Below, piece after piece: positions 44,747 through 53,906 of a DNA stretch of 64,000 nt; within the stretch, counting starts at the first letter, position 1, and the number at the start of each line of letters is the position of its first letter. The position numbers and the translations under genes are program-made. The notes under the pieces were generated by a model that searched no databases, was not told where the DNA came from, and worked only from the letters and a program-made list of their open reading frames with translations. Location of the stretch: positions 1 to 64,000 of the forward strand of contig NZ_AQQV01000004.1 in assembly GCF_002088235.1 (NCBI RefSeq), in the 5' to 3' direction. This DNA comes from Oceanococcus atlanticus. Its GTDB lineage: Bacteria; Pseudomonadota; Gammaproteobacteria; Nevskiales; Oceanococcaceae.

Positions 44747-46120
44747 ATGAATCACTCACTCGCGCGCTTGCTGAAAACGAGCGCTTTCGCTTCGCTTGCC
44801 ATGGTCACCTCGGCCCAGGCTCTTGGTCCACTGTCGCTGAACAGCGCTCTGTTCAATGCGATCGATACGCAGGTGGCCCACGCCACCACAGCCACCCTGG
44901 CCATCGTTCATCCCGCTGAGGGCATTGAGCTGGATGCGGTGATTGCTGCAGCTCAGACGGTGGGGCTGGATATCAACGGCGTGTTCGACAACATCGGCGT
45001 ATTTGGCGCCACCGGCACGGCCAGTCTGTTTCAGGCGCTGGCCCTGACCGGTCTGGTCTCGCGGGTCGAATACAACCAGCCGCTGCAGTACCTGCTGGAT
45101 ACCTCGCACCAGGCCACCGGCGGTCAGAATGTGCTCAATGGTGCTGTTGGCGGTGTGGCTTATGACGGCGCGGGCGTTGGTGTGGCTGTGGTCGACAGTG
45201 GCGTTGACGGCACCCATCCGGATCTGTCCGACCGCATGGGCGGTAACGTCAAACTCGTGCCGCTGACCGGTATCGCGATTCCGGTCACTGATTCAGACAC
45301 CATCAGTGCGGGCGGTCATGGCACCCATGTGGCCGGCACGATTGCCGGGACCGGTGCGGCTTCCGACGGCATCTATCATGGCGCGGCACCCGGTGCCACG
45401 CTGTATGGCGTATCCGGCGGCACGGCGATCAGCATGCATGATGCGCTGGCGGGTCTGGAGTGGGTGCTGGATAACCATGATCAGGTCAGCCCGGCCATTC
45501 GTGTGGTGAACAACAGTTGGGGCGCCGGTGGTGGTGCCTATGACCCGGGCAGCGCAACCTCGGTTGCCACCCGTGCGCTGGTCGATGCCGGCGTGGTGGT
45601 GGTGTTTGCCGCTGGTAATGATGGTGGCGATGGTTCGGTTCAGAACACCAGCCCGACCTGTGTAGATCCGACGCCGGGTGTGATTTGTGTGGCGTCCTAC
45701 AATGACCAGGACAGCGGCATTCAAAATGGACCGATGTCCGATTTTTCATCGCGTGGTCTGGCTGGTGCGGTGAACACCTATCCGGACATTGCCGCGCCTG
45801 GGGACGGCATTCTGTCGCCGTGCCGCCTGACCTTGCCGATTTGTCTGACCGGCACCAACGGCTCCAACGAGTACGCCACGATGTCCGGTACCTCGATGGC
45901 AGCGCCGCATATTGCGGGGATCGTCGCGCTGATGCTGCAGGCCAACCCGAGCCTGACGCCGGCACAGGTTGAAGACATTCTCGAAGACACCGCTCGACCG
46001 ATCACAACGGGCGCGGCGTACCAGGCTGACCCAGCCAATCCGACGACGCCAACCTCGTTCGATAAGGGCCATGGTCTGGTCGATGTGTTTGCCGCAGTTG
46101 CGGAGGCACTTAACCGCTGA
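44747..46120 (+). CDS. Exported subtilisin-family serine protease (S8)
   Basis: 457 residues. A signal peptide (MNHSLARLLKTSAFASLAMV; cleavage near SAQA) and an inhibitor-like propeptide (about 27-115) precede a complete S8 domain: Asp150 (VVDSGVDGTHPDL), His191 (GGHGTHVAGTIAG), oxyanion Asn291 (FAAGNDGG) and Ser383 (SGTSMAAPHIAG). Cys pairs near CVDPTPGVICV and CRLTLPIC suggest disulphides in an extracellular enzyme. AGGAAAGG precedes the ATG. There is no C-terminal sorting extension. A terminator follows. Confidence 0.95.
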   Translation: MNHSLARLLKTSAFASLAMVTSAQALGPLSLNSALFNAIDTQVAHATTATLAIVHPAEGIELDAVIAAAQTVGLDINGVFDNIGVFGATGTASLFQALALTGLVSRVEYNQPLQYLLDTSHQATGGQNVLNGAVGGVAYDGAGVGVAVVDSGVDGTHPDLSDRMGGNVKLVPLTGIAIPVTDSDTISAGGHGTHVAGTIAGTGAASDGIYHGAAPGATLYGVSGGTAISMHDALAGLEWVLDNHDQVSPAIRVVNNSWGAGGGAYDPGSATSVATRALVDAGVVVVFAAGNDGGDGSVQNTSPTCVDPTPGVICVASYNDQDSGIQNGPMSDFSSRGLAGAVNTYPDIAAPGDGILSPCRLTLPICLTGTNGSNEYATMSGTSMAAPHIAGIVALMLQANPSLTPAQVEDILEDTARPITTGAAYQADPANPTTPTSFDKGHGLVDVFAAVAEALNR

Positions 46121-46141
46121 TCGGCAGTGCTATCAGGATGA

Positions 46142-46168
46142 AAACGGCCCGCTTTACGCGGGCCGTTT
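46142..46168 (+). terminator. Rho-independent terminator of the subtilase gene
   Basis: AAACGGCCCGC and GCGGGCCGTTT form a perfect 11-pair stem around TTTAC, 21 bases after the stop codon. It may also serve the converging DUF2938-like gene. Confidence 0.88.
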
Positions 46169-46206
46169 GCTTTCTGCGCCAGGCGGGGTGATGGACGGTC
46201 TCAGGT

Positions 46207-46692
46207 TCAGCTCAGAGTCTTGAGTGCTACCGCGGTTAGGTACAGGCCGATGCCAAAGATGGCGTGCGTAGCAAGGCTGTGGGCGCGTGCCCGGCCGGGC
46301 TGGGGTGTCGCCCGGGCGGCAAGACCCGCGCCGAGGGCGGGTTGCATCAAGACAAAAGGCGCGGCCACGCTGGTTACTCCCAGTGTCAGTGCAGGCAAGA
46401 GCTTGGGGGTGTGCAGCCAGGTCGGGCCGGTAAAGCCGATCAGCAGCGCCGCAAAGGCGATGCCGATGAGGTAATGCATCGTCCAGCCGATGATCAGTTC
46501 ACCTCGAATGGGTGTGGAGTCGCCGATGCGTTGATGACGAAACCGGCCGTGCGGCATGTGGCCAAACCAGCGTCCCACCAGTGCGTAATCCGGTTGCTGA
46601 ATATGGAATATACGTAGACGCAGCCAGGCCCACAGATCAACGATCAGTGTGGCGCCAATGCCGAGCGCAATGACATGAAAGGTAACGCTCAC
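46207..46692 (-). CDS. Four-helix membrane protein, DUF2938-like
   Basis: 161 residues from a GTG at 46692, which has AGGAAA 6 bases upstream; a TTG six codons earlier is less likely. Four hydrophobic helices are seen. VIALGIGATLIVDLWAW, GRWFGHMPHGRF and GWTMHYLIGIAFAALL match what I recall of the DUF2938 family, whose function is unknown. Inner membrane. It converges on the subtilase gene. Confidence 0.75.
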   Translation of the reverse strand: MSVTFHVIALGIGATLIVDLWAWLRLRIFHIQQPDYALVGRWFGHMPHGRFRHQRIGDSTPIRGELIIGWTMHYLIGIAFAALLIGFTGPTWLHTPKLLPALTLGVTSVAAPFVLMQPALGAGLAARATPQPGRARAHSLATHAIFGIGLYLTAVALKTLS

Positions 46693-46862
46693 GGTGTGTT
46701 TCCTGAACAAGGGCCCCGGTGGGGCAACAACATAAGCGTGTCACTTGAAGTCGGCTTTAGGTCAAGAGCCATCATTCATGGTCGGCATGCTGGAACGGGC
46801 ACTGACGAAGTTTTCACATCGGCTTGGTGATGATGGTGATGTTCACTACGCCGGATAACACT

Positions 46863-47051
46863 ATGTCGCTTGATTCCAGTACGCGGTCACTCCATCTGCA
46901 GCGTGTGCGCCACTTTTTTGCCGCCTCACCGCCGATCAGCCAAGAGACGGTTGAAATTGTGCTGCGCAGTTACCTGCATATTCCGGAATTCCTGATTGCC
47001 GAGGCGTTGCTCGAAGTTCAGCGTTGCCACAACACTCTGCAGGCGGCGTAG
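46863..47051 (+). CDS. Small hypothetical protein
   Basis: 62 residues from the ATG at 46863 (SLDSSTRSLHLQRVRHFFAA...). Predicted helical, with ETVEIVLRSYLHIPEFLIAE in the middle; no signal or membrane segment. A start 13 codons upstream (46824) gives a Met-rich leader and seems less likely. Standalone; no family recognised. Confidence 0.5.
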   Translation: MSLDSSTRSLHLQRVRHFFAASPPISQETVEIVLRSYLHIPEFLIAEALLEVQRCHNTLQAA

Positions 47052-47146
47052 CGTCTACGCATACAAATCATGCGCAGGTGTCGCGCGAGGCTTGCATGAT
47101 TTTGTAAGATGATCTCCTTAAAACCAAGATAAATGAGGAGATGTCC

Positions 47147-48016
47147 ATGCCGAATTGTCGTGATCTCGGTTGGGTTTTTGTGGCCTATGTCGCGTGCGTT
47201 GCGGCTGCGTTGGGGGTGCTCTACGTGGTGCCGTGGCCGGCGCCGTGGGACGCCTTCGCCGCAGACATTGCGGCCACGGTTGTGATTTTCGGCTTCAGTC
47301 GCGGCTTACGAAATTCCAGCATGTACGACCCTTACTGGAGCGTTATTCCGCCCTTGCTGGCGGTGTACTGGATGTACAGCTACCCGGCAGCGATGGAGAG
47401 CGCACGGGCCTGGCTGGTGATGGGCTTGGTGTGGTTCTGGGCGATCCGGCTGACCGCCAACTGGACCGTCAACTGGCCCGGTCTGCATCACGAGGACTGG
47501 CGCTACCCCATGGTCCGTGAGGGCGCCGGCAAGGCGGCCATGTGGGCCGATCTTGGGGGCATTCACGTCTTTCCCACCGTGCAGGTTTTCCTCGGCTGTT
47601 TGCCGGTTTACGCGGTGATGCGCTTCGGCACAGGTCCGCTGGGCTGGCTGGATGCCGTGGCGTTTGCGCTGACCTTTGGCGCCATCCTGATCGAGATGTT
47701 CGCGGATTTGCAGCTGCATGCTTACCTGCGCCGGCGGCAGCCCGGCGGCATCATCAATGAAGGCTTGTGGGCGTGGTCGCGTCACCCGAATTATTTCGGT
47801 GAGGTCGCGTTCTGGTGGGGGCTGATGCTGTTTGGCCTGGTGGTGTCGCCACAGTCCTGGTGGTGGCTGGTGCCGGGGGCCTTGTCGATGACGGTGATGT
47901 TCGTGTTTGTGAGCATTCCGATGATGGACAAACGCAGCATGCAGCGCCGCCCGGCCTACGCAGAGCATATGCGTCAGGTTTCGGGGCTGGTGCCCTTGCC
48001 GCCGCGCCGCGCCTAG
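47147..48016 (+). CDS. DUF1295 membrane protein, steroid 5-alpha-reductase-like
   Basis: 289 residues with six or more hydrophobic helices. The C-terminal GLWAWSRHPNYFGEVAFWWG and PMMDKRSMQRRPAYAEHM are the DUF1295 / isoprenylcysteine methyltransferase-like signature, and SRGLRNSSMYDPYWSVIPP near the N-terminus is typical too. Relatives reduce double bonds or methylate at the membrane; activity here is unknown. GAGGAG lies 6 bases before the ATG at 47147, favouring it over the ATG at 47141. Confidence 0.85.
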   Translation: MPNCRDLGWVFVAYVACVAAALGVLYVVPWPAPWDAFAADIAATVVIFGFSRGLRNSSMYDPYWSVIPPLLAVYWMYSYPAAMESARAWLVMGLVWFWAIRLTANWTVNWPGLHHEDWRYPMVREGAGKAAMWADLGGIHVFPTVQVFLGCLPVYAVMRFGTGPLGWLDAVAFALTFGAILIEMFADLQLHAYLRRRQPGGIINEGLWAWSRHPNYFGEVAFWWGLMLFGLVVSPQSWWWLVPGALSMTVMFVFVSIPMMDKRSMQRRPAYAEHMRQVSGLVPLPPRRA

Positions 48017-48027
48017 GTCTTGCGACC

Positions 48028-48534
48028 GTGCGCGCTGCGAAACTGGCCGGGCGAGATGCTCTGGTGCTGGCGGTCACCCTGGCCGCCTGGCACTGGGCTT
48101 TGCCTGCGGCGGGTGGTGGTGCGTCTGTGGTGATCAGTGTGCTGGTGGCCGCGATGACCGTGCTGTGTGGCTTTCTGGTGCATGAATGGGGTCACCTGCT
48201 GGGCGCGCGATTGCTGCGGGCGCGCGTTCATTTCCCTGACAGTCTGCTGGCCAGTCCGTTTCTGTTTCGTTTCGATACGTCGGTGAACAGTGCGCGTCAG
48301 TTCTGCGCCATGAGTCTGGGCGGCTTTGTGGCCAGCGGTCTGGTCGTGCTGGCCCTGATCCTGTGGCTGCCTCATGGTCATCTGGCCTCCACGCTGGCGC
48401 TGGTTTTCAGCGGGCTTGGCGTGCTGGCGACGCTGGTGATCGAATTTCCCGAGTTCTGGCGGGTGTTGCGGGGTGCGCCGCTGCCCGCTGGCGCAGCCTA
48501 CGTTTCATCCGATGCATCCAGCGATTCGCGGTGA
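48028..48534 (+). CDS. Short HEWGH membrane protein, M50-like
   Basis: 168 residues from GTG at 48028, 11 bases after the DUF1295 stop. Four hydrophobic segments. FLVHEWGHLLGARLL places HExxH in the second, as in site-2 proteases (M50), but the second M50 motif (NPDG) is absent, and VHFPDSLLASPFLFRFDT follows instead. It could be a degenerate or minimal intramembrane metalloprotease or simply a metal-binding membrane protein. Coupled to the DUF1295 gene by position. Confidence 0.6.
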   Translation: MRAAKLAGRDALVLAVTLAAWHWALPAAGGGASVVISVLVAAMTVLCGFLVHEWGHLLGARLLRARVHFPDSLLASPFLFRFDTSVNSARQFCAMSLGGFVASGLVVLALILWLPHGHLASTLALVFSGLGVLATLVIEFPEFWRVLRGAPLPAGAAYVSSDASSDSR

Positions 48535-48676
48535 AGCAGGTGTGAAAAACACCATTAATCGGTGAAAAGCACCCGCGATGTTCATTTCTTCGTGGGTGAA
48601 TTCAATAAAAACAGGAGCTTACATGTTGGCATGAGGCTTGATAGGTCGGTATGAAACTTATCTATCGGAGTGCGTC

Positions 48677-49357
48677 ATGAACCTGTTTGTGAAAATGTCT
48701 GCTGTGGCTGCGTGCGTGGCACTGAGTTCCTGTGTGCTGGTGGTCAATGCCGGCGAGGCCCGTTACGACCAGCCGCGCGATGCCGACCGCAATTCGGTCA
48801 ACCGTGACATCACTCTGCCGGCGGGCAGCTTTGTCGAGGACGTGTCATCGGTGAACGGCAACATCGACATCGGTGATACCAGCGTGGCGGAGTCGGTGAC
48901 CTCGGTGAACGGTGATATCCGGATTGGCCAGCGCTGCCGCATTGAAAGCATTGAGTCGGTCAATGGCCGCATGCATGTCGGTGCGGGCAGTACCATCGGT
49001 GACGACATCGAAGTCGTGAACGGCGACATCGAACTGCTTGCCGAGGTGCGCATCGGCGGTGACATCAGCACCGTCAACGGCGCCTTGACGGCCACTGCAG
49101 CGACCGTTCGCGGCAGCGTTGAGACGGTCCACGGGCGGATCGATTTGCGTGACGGTACGCGTGTCGATGGCGGGCTGCATGTGGAGGATACCGGCAACAA
49201 TCGCAAGCTCGCCAAGCGGGTGGTGATCGTGCTGGGCCAGGATGTTGTCGTGGCCGGTGAATCGGTGTTCGAGCGCCCGGTGGAGATTCACCAGCATGCC
49301 ACCGCTAGTCTCGGTTCTTATCGCGGTGACGATGTGAAAATCATGCCGCTGGATTGA
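48677..49357 (+). CDS. Lipoprotein with SVNG beta-helix repeats, bactofilin-like
   Basis: 226 residues from the ATG at 48677 (CGGAG upstream). A lipoprotein signal (VAACVALSSC; Cys18) is followed by a right-handed beta-helix-like array of about 20-residue turns carrying (S/T/V)VNG(D/N/R)I: VSSVNGNIDI, VTSVNGDIRI, IESVNGRMHV, IEVVNGDIEL, ISTVNGALTA, VETVHGRIDL. The pattern resembles bactofilin/polymer-forming proteins and DUF4097-like solenoids. Probably periplasmic and membrane-tethered; function unknown. Confidence 0.7.
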   Translation: MNLFVKMSAVAACVALSSCVLVVNAGEARYDQPRDADRNSVNRDITLPAGSFVEDVSSVNGNIDIGDTSVAESVTSVNGDIRIGQRCRIESIESVNGRMHVGAGSTIGDDIEVVNGDIELLAEVRIGGDISTVNGALTATAATVRGSVETVHGRIDLRDGTRVDGGLHVEDTGNNRKLAKRVVIVLGQDVVVAGESVFERPVEIHQHATASLGSYRGDDVKIMPLD

Positions 49358-49361
49358 GCGA

Positions 49362-50138
49362 TCAATCCAGCGTGACCACCACCGGCGCATGGTCTGAGGG
49401 GCGCTCAAGGCGACGCGGCGCCAGATCAACCCGACAATCGGTGCAGCGTGCGTCCAGCGCTGGCGTGATCAGGGTGTGGTCGATACGCAGCCCCAGATTG
49501 CGGCGAAAGCCGGCGGCGCGGTAATCCCACCAGGTGAAGCGGTCCTTGTTGTCGGCGGCACTTTCGTCGCCGTGATCAAAGCGCGTCCAGGGGTCGACCA
49601 GGCCCAGATCCAGCAGTTCTGTCAGCGCGGCGCGCTCCTCGTCCGAGCACAGAATCTTGCCTTCCCATTGTTCCGGGTCGTGGGTGTCGCAAGGCCGTGG
49701 TGCGATGTTGAAGTCGCCCATCAGCACCAGCTGTTCATGCTGCTGCAGCTCATCGCTGAGGCGCTGCTTGAGTTCTTGAAGCCAGGACATCTTGTAGGCG
49801 AATTTTTCCGAGCCGACGGCCTGACCATTGACCACGTAGGCGCAGATGATGCGCACGCCATCAACGCTGCCGGTGATCACACGGGCTTGCCCATCGGACA
49901 GACCGGTCCACACATCCTGCGGCTGGCTGCGCGCGATTAGCGCGACGCCGTTGTAAGTTTTCTGGCCGTGAAACGCCACTTCGTAGCCGGCCTCACGCAA
50001 GGCGTCGGCCGGAAAGTTCTCGTTCTGCAGTTTGGTCTCCTGCAGTCCGACCACGTCCGGTTGGGCCTCGGCCAGCCACTCGAGCAGGTGGGGCAGGCGG
50101 ACTTTCAGCGAATTGACGTTCCAGGTGGCGATTTTCAT
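49362..50138 (-). CDS. xthA: Exodeoxyribonuclease III
   Basis: 258 residues from the ATG at 50138 (MKIATWNVNSLKVRL). Endonuclease/exonuclease/phosphatase fold: LQETKLQ (metal Glu), YNGVALIARS, GDFNIAP (Asp/Asn), LRIDHTLI and PSDHAPVVV (Asp-His pair). It is an AP endonuclease and 3'-5' exonuclease of base-excision repair in the cytoplasm. Standalone, same strand as prlC. Confidence 0.95.
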   Translation of the reverse strand: MKIATWNVNSLKVRLPHLLEWLAEAQPDVVGLQETKLQNENFPADALREAGYEVAFHGQKTYNGVALIARSQPQDVWTGLSDGQARVITGSVDGVRIICAYVVNGQAVGSEKFAYKMSWLQELKQRLSDELQQHEQLVLMGDFNIAPRPCDTHDPEQWEGKILCSDEERAALTELLDLGLVDPWTRFDHGDESAADNKDRFTWWDYRAAGFRRNLGLRIDHTLITPALDARCTDCRVDLAPRRLERPSDHAPVVVTLD

Positions 50139-50229
50139 GGTGAAGGCTTGTGGTCGATGGTGGGAGGCTGGGCAAGCTTGCACGGCTGGGCACGCCCGGC
50201 GCTCAATTCAGAGTGGGCTCCGGCTGACG

Positions 50230-52278
50230 TCAGCTGGCTGAGGCTTCGAGCAGGCCATCCTGGCGCAACAGTGCATCGACGCTGGGTTCGCGCCCACGGA
50301 AGCGTTTGAACAGCGCCATGGCGTCTTCGCTGCCGCCGGTTTCCAGAATGCATTGACGGAAGCGCAGGCCGGTGGCTGGGTCGAAGATGCCGTTCTCGCG
50401 GAACGCTTCGAAGGCGTCGGCGGCCAGCACTTCGGCCCACTTGTAGCTGTAGTAACCGGCCGCGTAGCCGCCGGCGAAGATGTGCGAGAAGCTGTTGGCG
50501 AAGCGGTTCCAGGCTGGCGGCTGAAGCACCGCGACCTGCTCACGCACGCTCTGCAACAGGGCTTGCACGTCGACCTCATCGCGACGGTTGTGCAGGCGCA
50601 GGTCGAACAGTGCGAACTCGATTTGGCGGATGGCGCCCAGGCCCGCGTGGAAGGTGCGTGAGGCGCGAATCTGGTCAATCCAGTCGACCGGGATGGGTTC
50701 GCCGGTTTCATAATGATGGGCGAACTCGCGCAGCGACTCGGCCTCCCAGCACCAGTTCTCCATGAACTGGCTGGGCAGCTCGACCGCATCCCAGGGCACG
50801 CCGTTGATGCCGGCCACGCCCAAGTGATCGACCTGGGTCAGCATGTGCTGCAGACCGTGGCCGAATTCATGGAACAGGGTCACCGCATCATCATGCGTGA
50901 GCAGGGCCGGGCGGCCATCGCTGGGCGGCGCGGAGTTGCAGGTCAGCGTGGCGATCGGCAGCTGCGTGCCGTCGCTGGTGCGCATGCGGCCGGCCATGTC
51001 ATTCATCCAGGCGCCGCCGCGTTTCTGCTCGCGTGCATAGGGGTCGAGATAGAACCAGGCGATCAGCTCACCTGCTTCGTTGCGCACCTCAAAGGCGCGC
51101 ACATGGGGGTGCCACACCGCCAGATCCTGCTCCTGGAAACTCACCCGGAACAACTTCTGCGCGGCGCTGAACATACCTTCCAGCACATTGGGCAGGGCGA
51201 AGTAGGGCTTGAGCGCTTCGTCTTCCAGGCCAAACAGGCGGGTTTTGAGCTTTTCTGAGTAGTAAGCGATGTCCCAGGGTTGCAGCTCGCTCGGGCCACC
51301 CAGTTCCTGGGCAAAGGCGCTGAGCCGGGCCAGTTCGCGCTGGGCCGCCGGTCGCGCTTTGGCGGCCATGTCGAGCAGAAAGCTTTCAACCTGGGCCGGG
51401 CTTTCGGCCATCTTGCTGGCCAACGAGAGCTCGGCGTAGTTGGCGAAGCTGAGCAGTTCGGCCTCTTCGGCGCGCAAGGCCAGAATCTCGCGCATCAGCG
51501 GCGCGTTGTCCTTGCTCGGGTCGTGGCCCGCAGCCTCGCCCTGATCGGAGGCCCGGGTGCTGTAGGCGCGGTAGACGGTTTCGCGCCAATCCCGGTTGTC
51601 GGCGTAAGTGATGACGGCATCGAAGCTGGGGAAGTCCAGCCCGAACAGCCAGCCTTCCAGGTTTTTCTCGCGGGCCTTGCCGGCCGCCATGCGGCGTGCC
51701 GAATCGGGCAGGCCGGCCAGCTCGGCCTCGTCGCTGACATGGTGCTGCCAGGCGTCGGTGGCGTCGAGCAGATTGCGCTCGAAATGATTGGTCAGCTCGG
51801 CCAGGCGCAGCTGGATCTCGCGGTAACGCTGCTTGGCGGTGTCTTGCAGGGCCACGCCGGACAATTTGAAATCGCGCAGGGCATGATCCAGCAGCTGGCG
51901 CTGTGCCTGATCGAGCCCGTCCTGTTGGCTGACTGCGCGATAGGCGGCGAACAGGGCAGCGTTCTGGCCCACCTCGCTGCTGTAGGCGGTCAGCTTGGGC
52001 AGGCAGGCTTCATAGGCGGCTCGCCATTCGCTGGTGTTGCACACCGAATGCAGGTGCGAGCCCGGCTGAAAGGCTTTGTGCAGGCGATTGTCCGCCGCTT
52101 CCATCGCGCGCACGGTGTTGTCCCAGTCGTGCGTGGTCTGTGCGGTGACCTGCTCGATCAGTGCACGGTTATCGGCGATGACCTGATCAACCGCCGGTTC
52201 GAGGTGCTGCGGTTGGATCGCATCCCACGGTGGGGTCGGGCCCTGCCAGTCGAGTAGGGGGTTTTGTGCATCAGCCAT
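50230..52278 (-). CDS. prlC: Oligopeptidase A (M3 metallopeptidase)
   Basis: 682 residues from the ATG at 52278 (MADAQNPLLDW). The zinc motif is FHEFGHGLQHMLTQ, with the third ligand Glu in FMENWCWEAESL, and GYYSYKWAEVLAADAFEAF near the C-terminus, all typical of M3A thimet-type oligopeptidases. It degrades short peptides, including cleaved signal peptides, in the cytosol. It is the third gene of a lemA-GIDE-prlC run; the upstream gene's stop is 13 bases before this start. Confidence 0.95.
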   Translation of the reverse strand: MADAQNPLLDWQGPTPPWDAIQPQHLEPAVDQVIADNRALIEQVTAQTTHDWDNTVRAMEAADNRLHKAFQPGSHLHSVCNTSEWRAAYEACLPKLTAYSSEVGQNAALFAAYRAVSQQDGLDQAQRQLLDHALRDFKLSGVALQDTAKQRYREIQLRLAELTNHFERNLLDATDAWQHHVSDEAELAGLPDSARRMAAGKAREKNLEGWLFGLDFPSFDAVITYADNRDWRETVYRAYSTRASDQGEAAGHDPSKDNAPLMREILALRAEEAELLSFANYAELSLASKMAESPAQVESFLLDMAAKARPAAQRELARLSAFAQELGGPSELQPWDIAYYSEKLKTRLFGLEDEALKPYFALPNVLEGMFSAAQKLFRVSFQEQDLAVWHPHVRAFEVRNEAGELIAWFYLDPYAREQKRGGAWMNDMAGRMRTSDGTQLPIATLTCNSAPPSDGRPALLTHDDAVTLFHEFGHGLQHMLTQVDHLGVAGINGVPWDAVELPSQFMENWCWEAESLREFAHHYETGEPIPVDWIDQIRASRTFHAGLGAIRQIEFALFDLRLHNRRDEVDVQALLQSVREQVAVLQPPAWNRFANSFSHIFAGGYAAGYYSYKWAEVLAADAFEAFRENGIFDPATGLRFRQCILETGGSEDAMALFKRFRGREPSVDALLRQDGLLEASAS

Positions 52279-52291
52279 AAAAAATCTTCGT

Positions 52292-53230
52292 TCAAATGAC
52301 GCCACGCGCGGTGGCCAGCCAAACTGCGGCGGCGCCGCAGCCCAGGAACAGGGTCATGCCAGCGATCACGTACCAGCGTGCCTGGCGGATCAAATCATGC
52401 TGGGCCACGGTAGACAGCAAAAAGCGGCGTCGGTGCGGCGGGCGGCACAGTATATGAATATCCGGGTCGATGGCCGTTTCCAGCTGGCGCTGGCGCACCT
52501 GCTGAACGGCTTTTTCGCGCACTGCGGCCCATTCCTGCATATCAATCTGGCCATCGCCGTTGCTGTCGAATTCGCGCAGCAGTCGGGCCTGGTCGGCCTT
52601 CCATTCCGCCAGCAATTCGCGCACCGCGCTGCGGTCGTCAAAACTGTGTGCGATGCCACCCTGGGTGCGAAACCAGCCCAGCGCATACAGCGGGCTGCCG
52701 ATGCTGATGGTCTGCTCGGTGTAGCGGTATGAGCCAAGCCCGAAGAACGGGCTTTTGTCCGGCTTTCTCGGAGGCCGTCGCGATGAGCCGTACCAGCGCA
52801 CGCGCTGATTGGGGATGATGCTGGCGCCGTCGGGATCGACCACGCAGTCGCCGGTTTCGTCGACGAGCTGGAAGAGGTCGTCGCTGCACGCCGATTCGAT
52901 GGTTGCCCAGCGCGTGTTGCGCCGGCCATTGCTGTAGGTGGTGCGTTTTTCCTCGACCGCGTATTTCCACCAGCAGCACTGCTGGCCGCTGAGCGGTGAC
53001 ACCACCGGGTCGCCCGGCAGCATGCGCGCGATGCCTTCGAGTTCGACATAGCCCTGCGCGGCCGAGCGAATTTTCGACGTCGGCGTGTCCTGGATCTGGC
53101 GTCCCTTGAGCAGCTTCAGCCAGGCCATGACCGCGCCGATCAGGGAGAGCAGCGCCAGCACGCCGGTGCTGATCCAGAATTCGTCGGGCTCCAGCAGCTG
53201 GACTTGGTGGCTCAGCTCTGTGAGGTTCAT
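52292..53230 (-). CDS. GIDE-domain membrane protein with an EF-hand
   Basis: 312 residues. One N-terminal and one C-terminal membrane helix flank a soluble region with GIARMLPGDPVVSPLSGQQC and KYAVEEKRTTYSNG, the GIDE-type fold (named for the eukaryotic mitochondrial E3 ligase; no RING is present here). Residues about 220-232 hold a canonical EF-hand loop, DSNGDGQIDMQE, with Asp/Asn/Asp/Glu ligands, so calcium binding is likely. It lies 18 bases after lemA and 13 before prlC; LemA-GIDE neighbours are common, pointing to a shared membrane function. Confidence 0.78.
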   Translation of the reverse strand: MNLTELSHQVQLLEPDEFWISTGVLALLSLIGAVMAWLKLLKGRQIQDTPTSKIRSAAQGYVELEGIARMLPGDPVVSPLSGQQCCWWKYAVEEKRTTYSNGRRNTRWATIESACSDDLFQLVDETGDCVVDPDGASIIPNQRVRWYGSSRRPPRKPDKSPFFGLGSYRYTEQTISIGSPLYALGWFRTQGGIAHSFDDRSAVRELLAEWKADQARLLREFDSNGDGQIDMQEWAAVREKAVQQVRQRQLETAIDPDIHILCRPPHRRRFLLSTVAQHDLIRQARWYVIAGMTLFLGCGAAAVWLATARGVI

Positions 53231-53248
53231 CGGGCGGTGATAAGCCCT

Positions 53249-53839
53249 CTAGGAGGAGAACAGCGAACGGATGTTGACGTCGGCCGTTTCGCTTTGCGAG
53301 AACTCGAGCAGATCAGCTGATTTGAAGCCCAGCATGCGCGCAATGATGACGTCCGGGAACTGCTCGATGCGGACATTGTTCAGGTTGACGCTTTCGTTGT
53401 AGAACTCACGCCGATCGGCGATCGAATTCTCCAGGCCGGTGATGCGGCCCTGCAGCTGCTGGAAGGCCTGGTCCGCCTTGAGTTCCGGGTAGGCTTCGGC
53501 GACGGCAAACAGGTTGCCCAGGCCCAGACGCATGGCGCTTTCCGCTTGCCCCACACCTTTCACATCGCCGCGTTGCCGGGCGTTCTGTGCATCGGCGCGT
53601 GCCTGCATGACCTTTTCCAGGGTTTCCTGCTCAAAGTCTTTGTACTGGCGACAGGTTTCAACCAGTTTGGGCAGTTCGTCATGGCGCTGCTTGAGCAGCA
53701 CGTCGATGTTGCTCCAGGCTTTGGAGACGGCGTGCTTTAAACTGACCAGATTGTTGTAGATCACCACGGCGTACACCACGGCGGCGGCGATCAATCCCCA
53801 GAATACGAAGGTCGAAATGTTGCTGGCTCCCTCTTCCAT
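53249..53839 (-). CDS. lemA: LemA family protein
   Basis: 196 residues. A single N-terminal membrane helix (FVFWGLIAAAVVYAVVIYNN, 20 residues) is followed by the conserved LVSLKHAVSKAWSNIDVLLK and RHDELPKLVETCRQYKDFEQ segments, then a helical bundle (LKADQAFQQLQGRITGLENS) and YNESVNLNNVRIEQFPDVII. LemA proteins are membrane-anchored with the bundle on the outer side; precise role unknown. First gene of the lemA-GIDE-prlC group and divergent from gor. Confidence 0.93.
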   Translation of the reverse strand: MEEGASNISTFVFWGLIAAAVVYAVVIYNNLVSLKHAVSKAWSNIDVLLKQRHDELPKLVETCRQYKDFEQETLEKVMQARADAQNARQRGDVKGVGQAESAMRLGLGNLFAVAEAYPELKADQAFQQLQGRITGLENSIADRREFYNESVNLNNVRIEQFPDVIIARMLGFKSADLLEFSQSETADVNIRSLFSS

Positions 53840-53906
53840 GCCAATATCCCCGGTGGATGGAAAGGCCTGAAGTCTAGCACTGTGACTGCACAGCGAATGT
53901 GAATTT

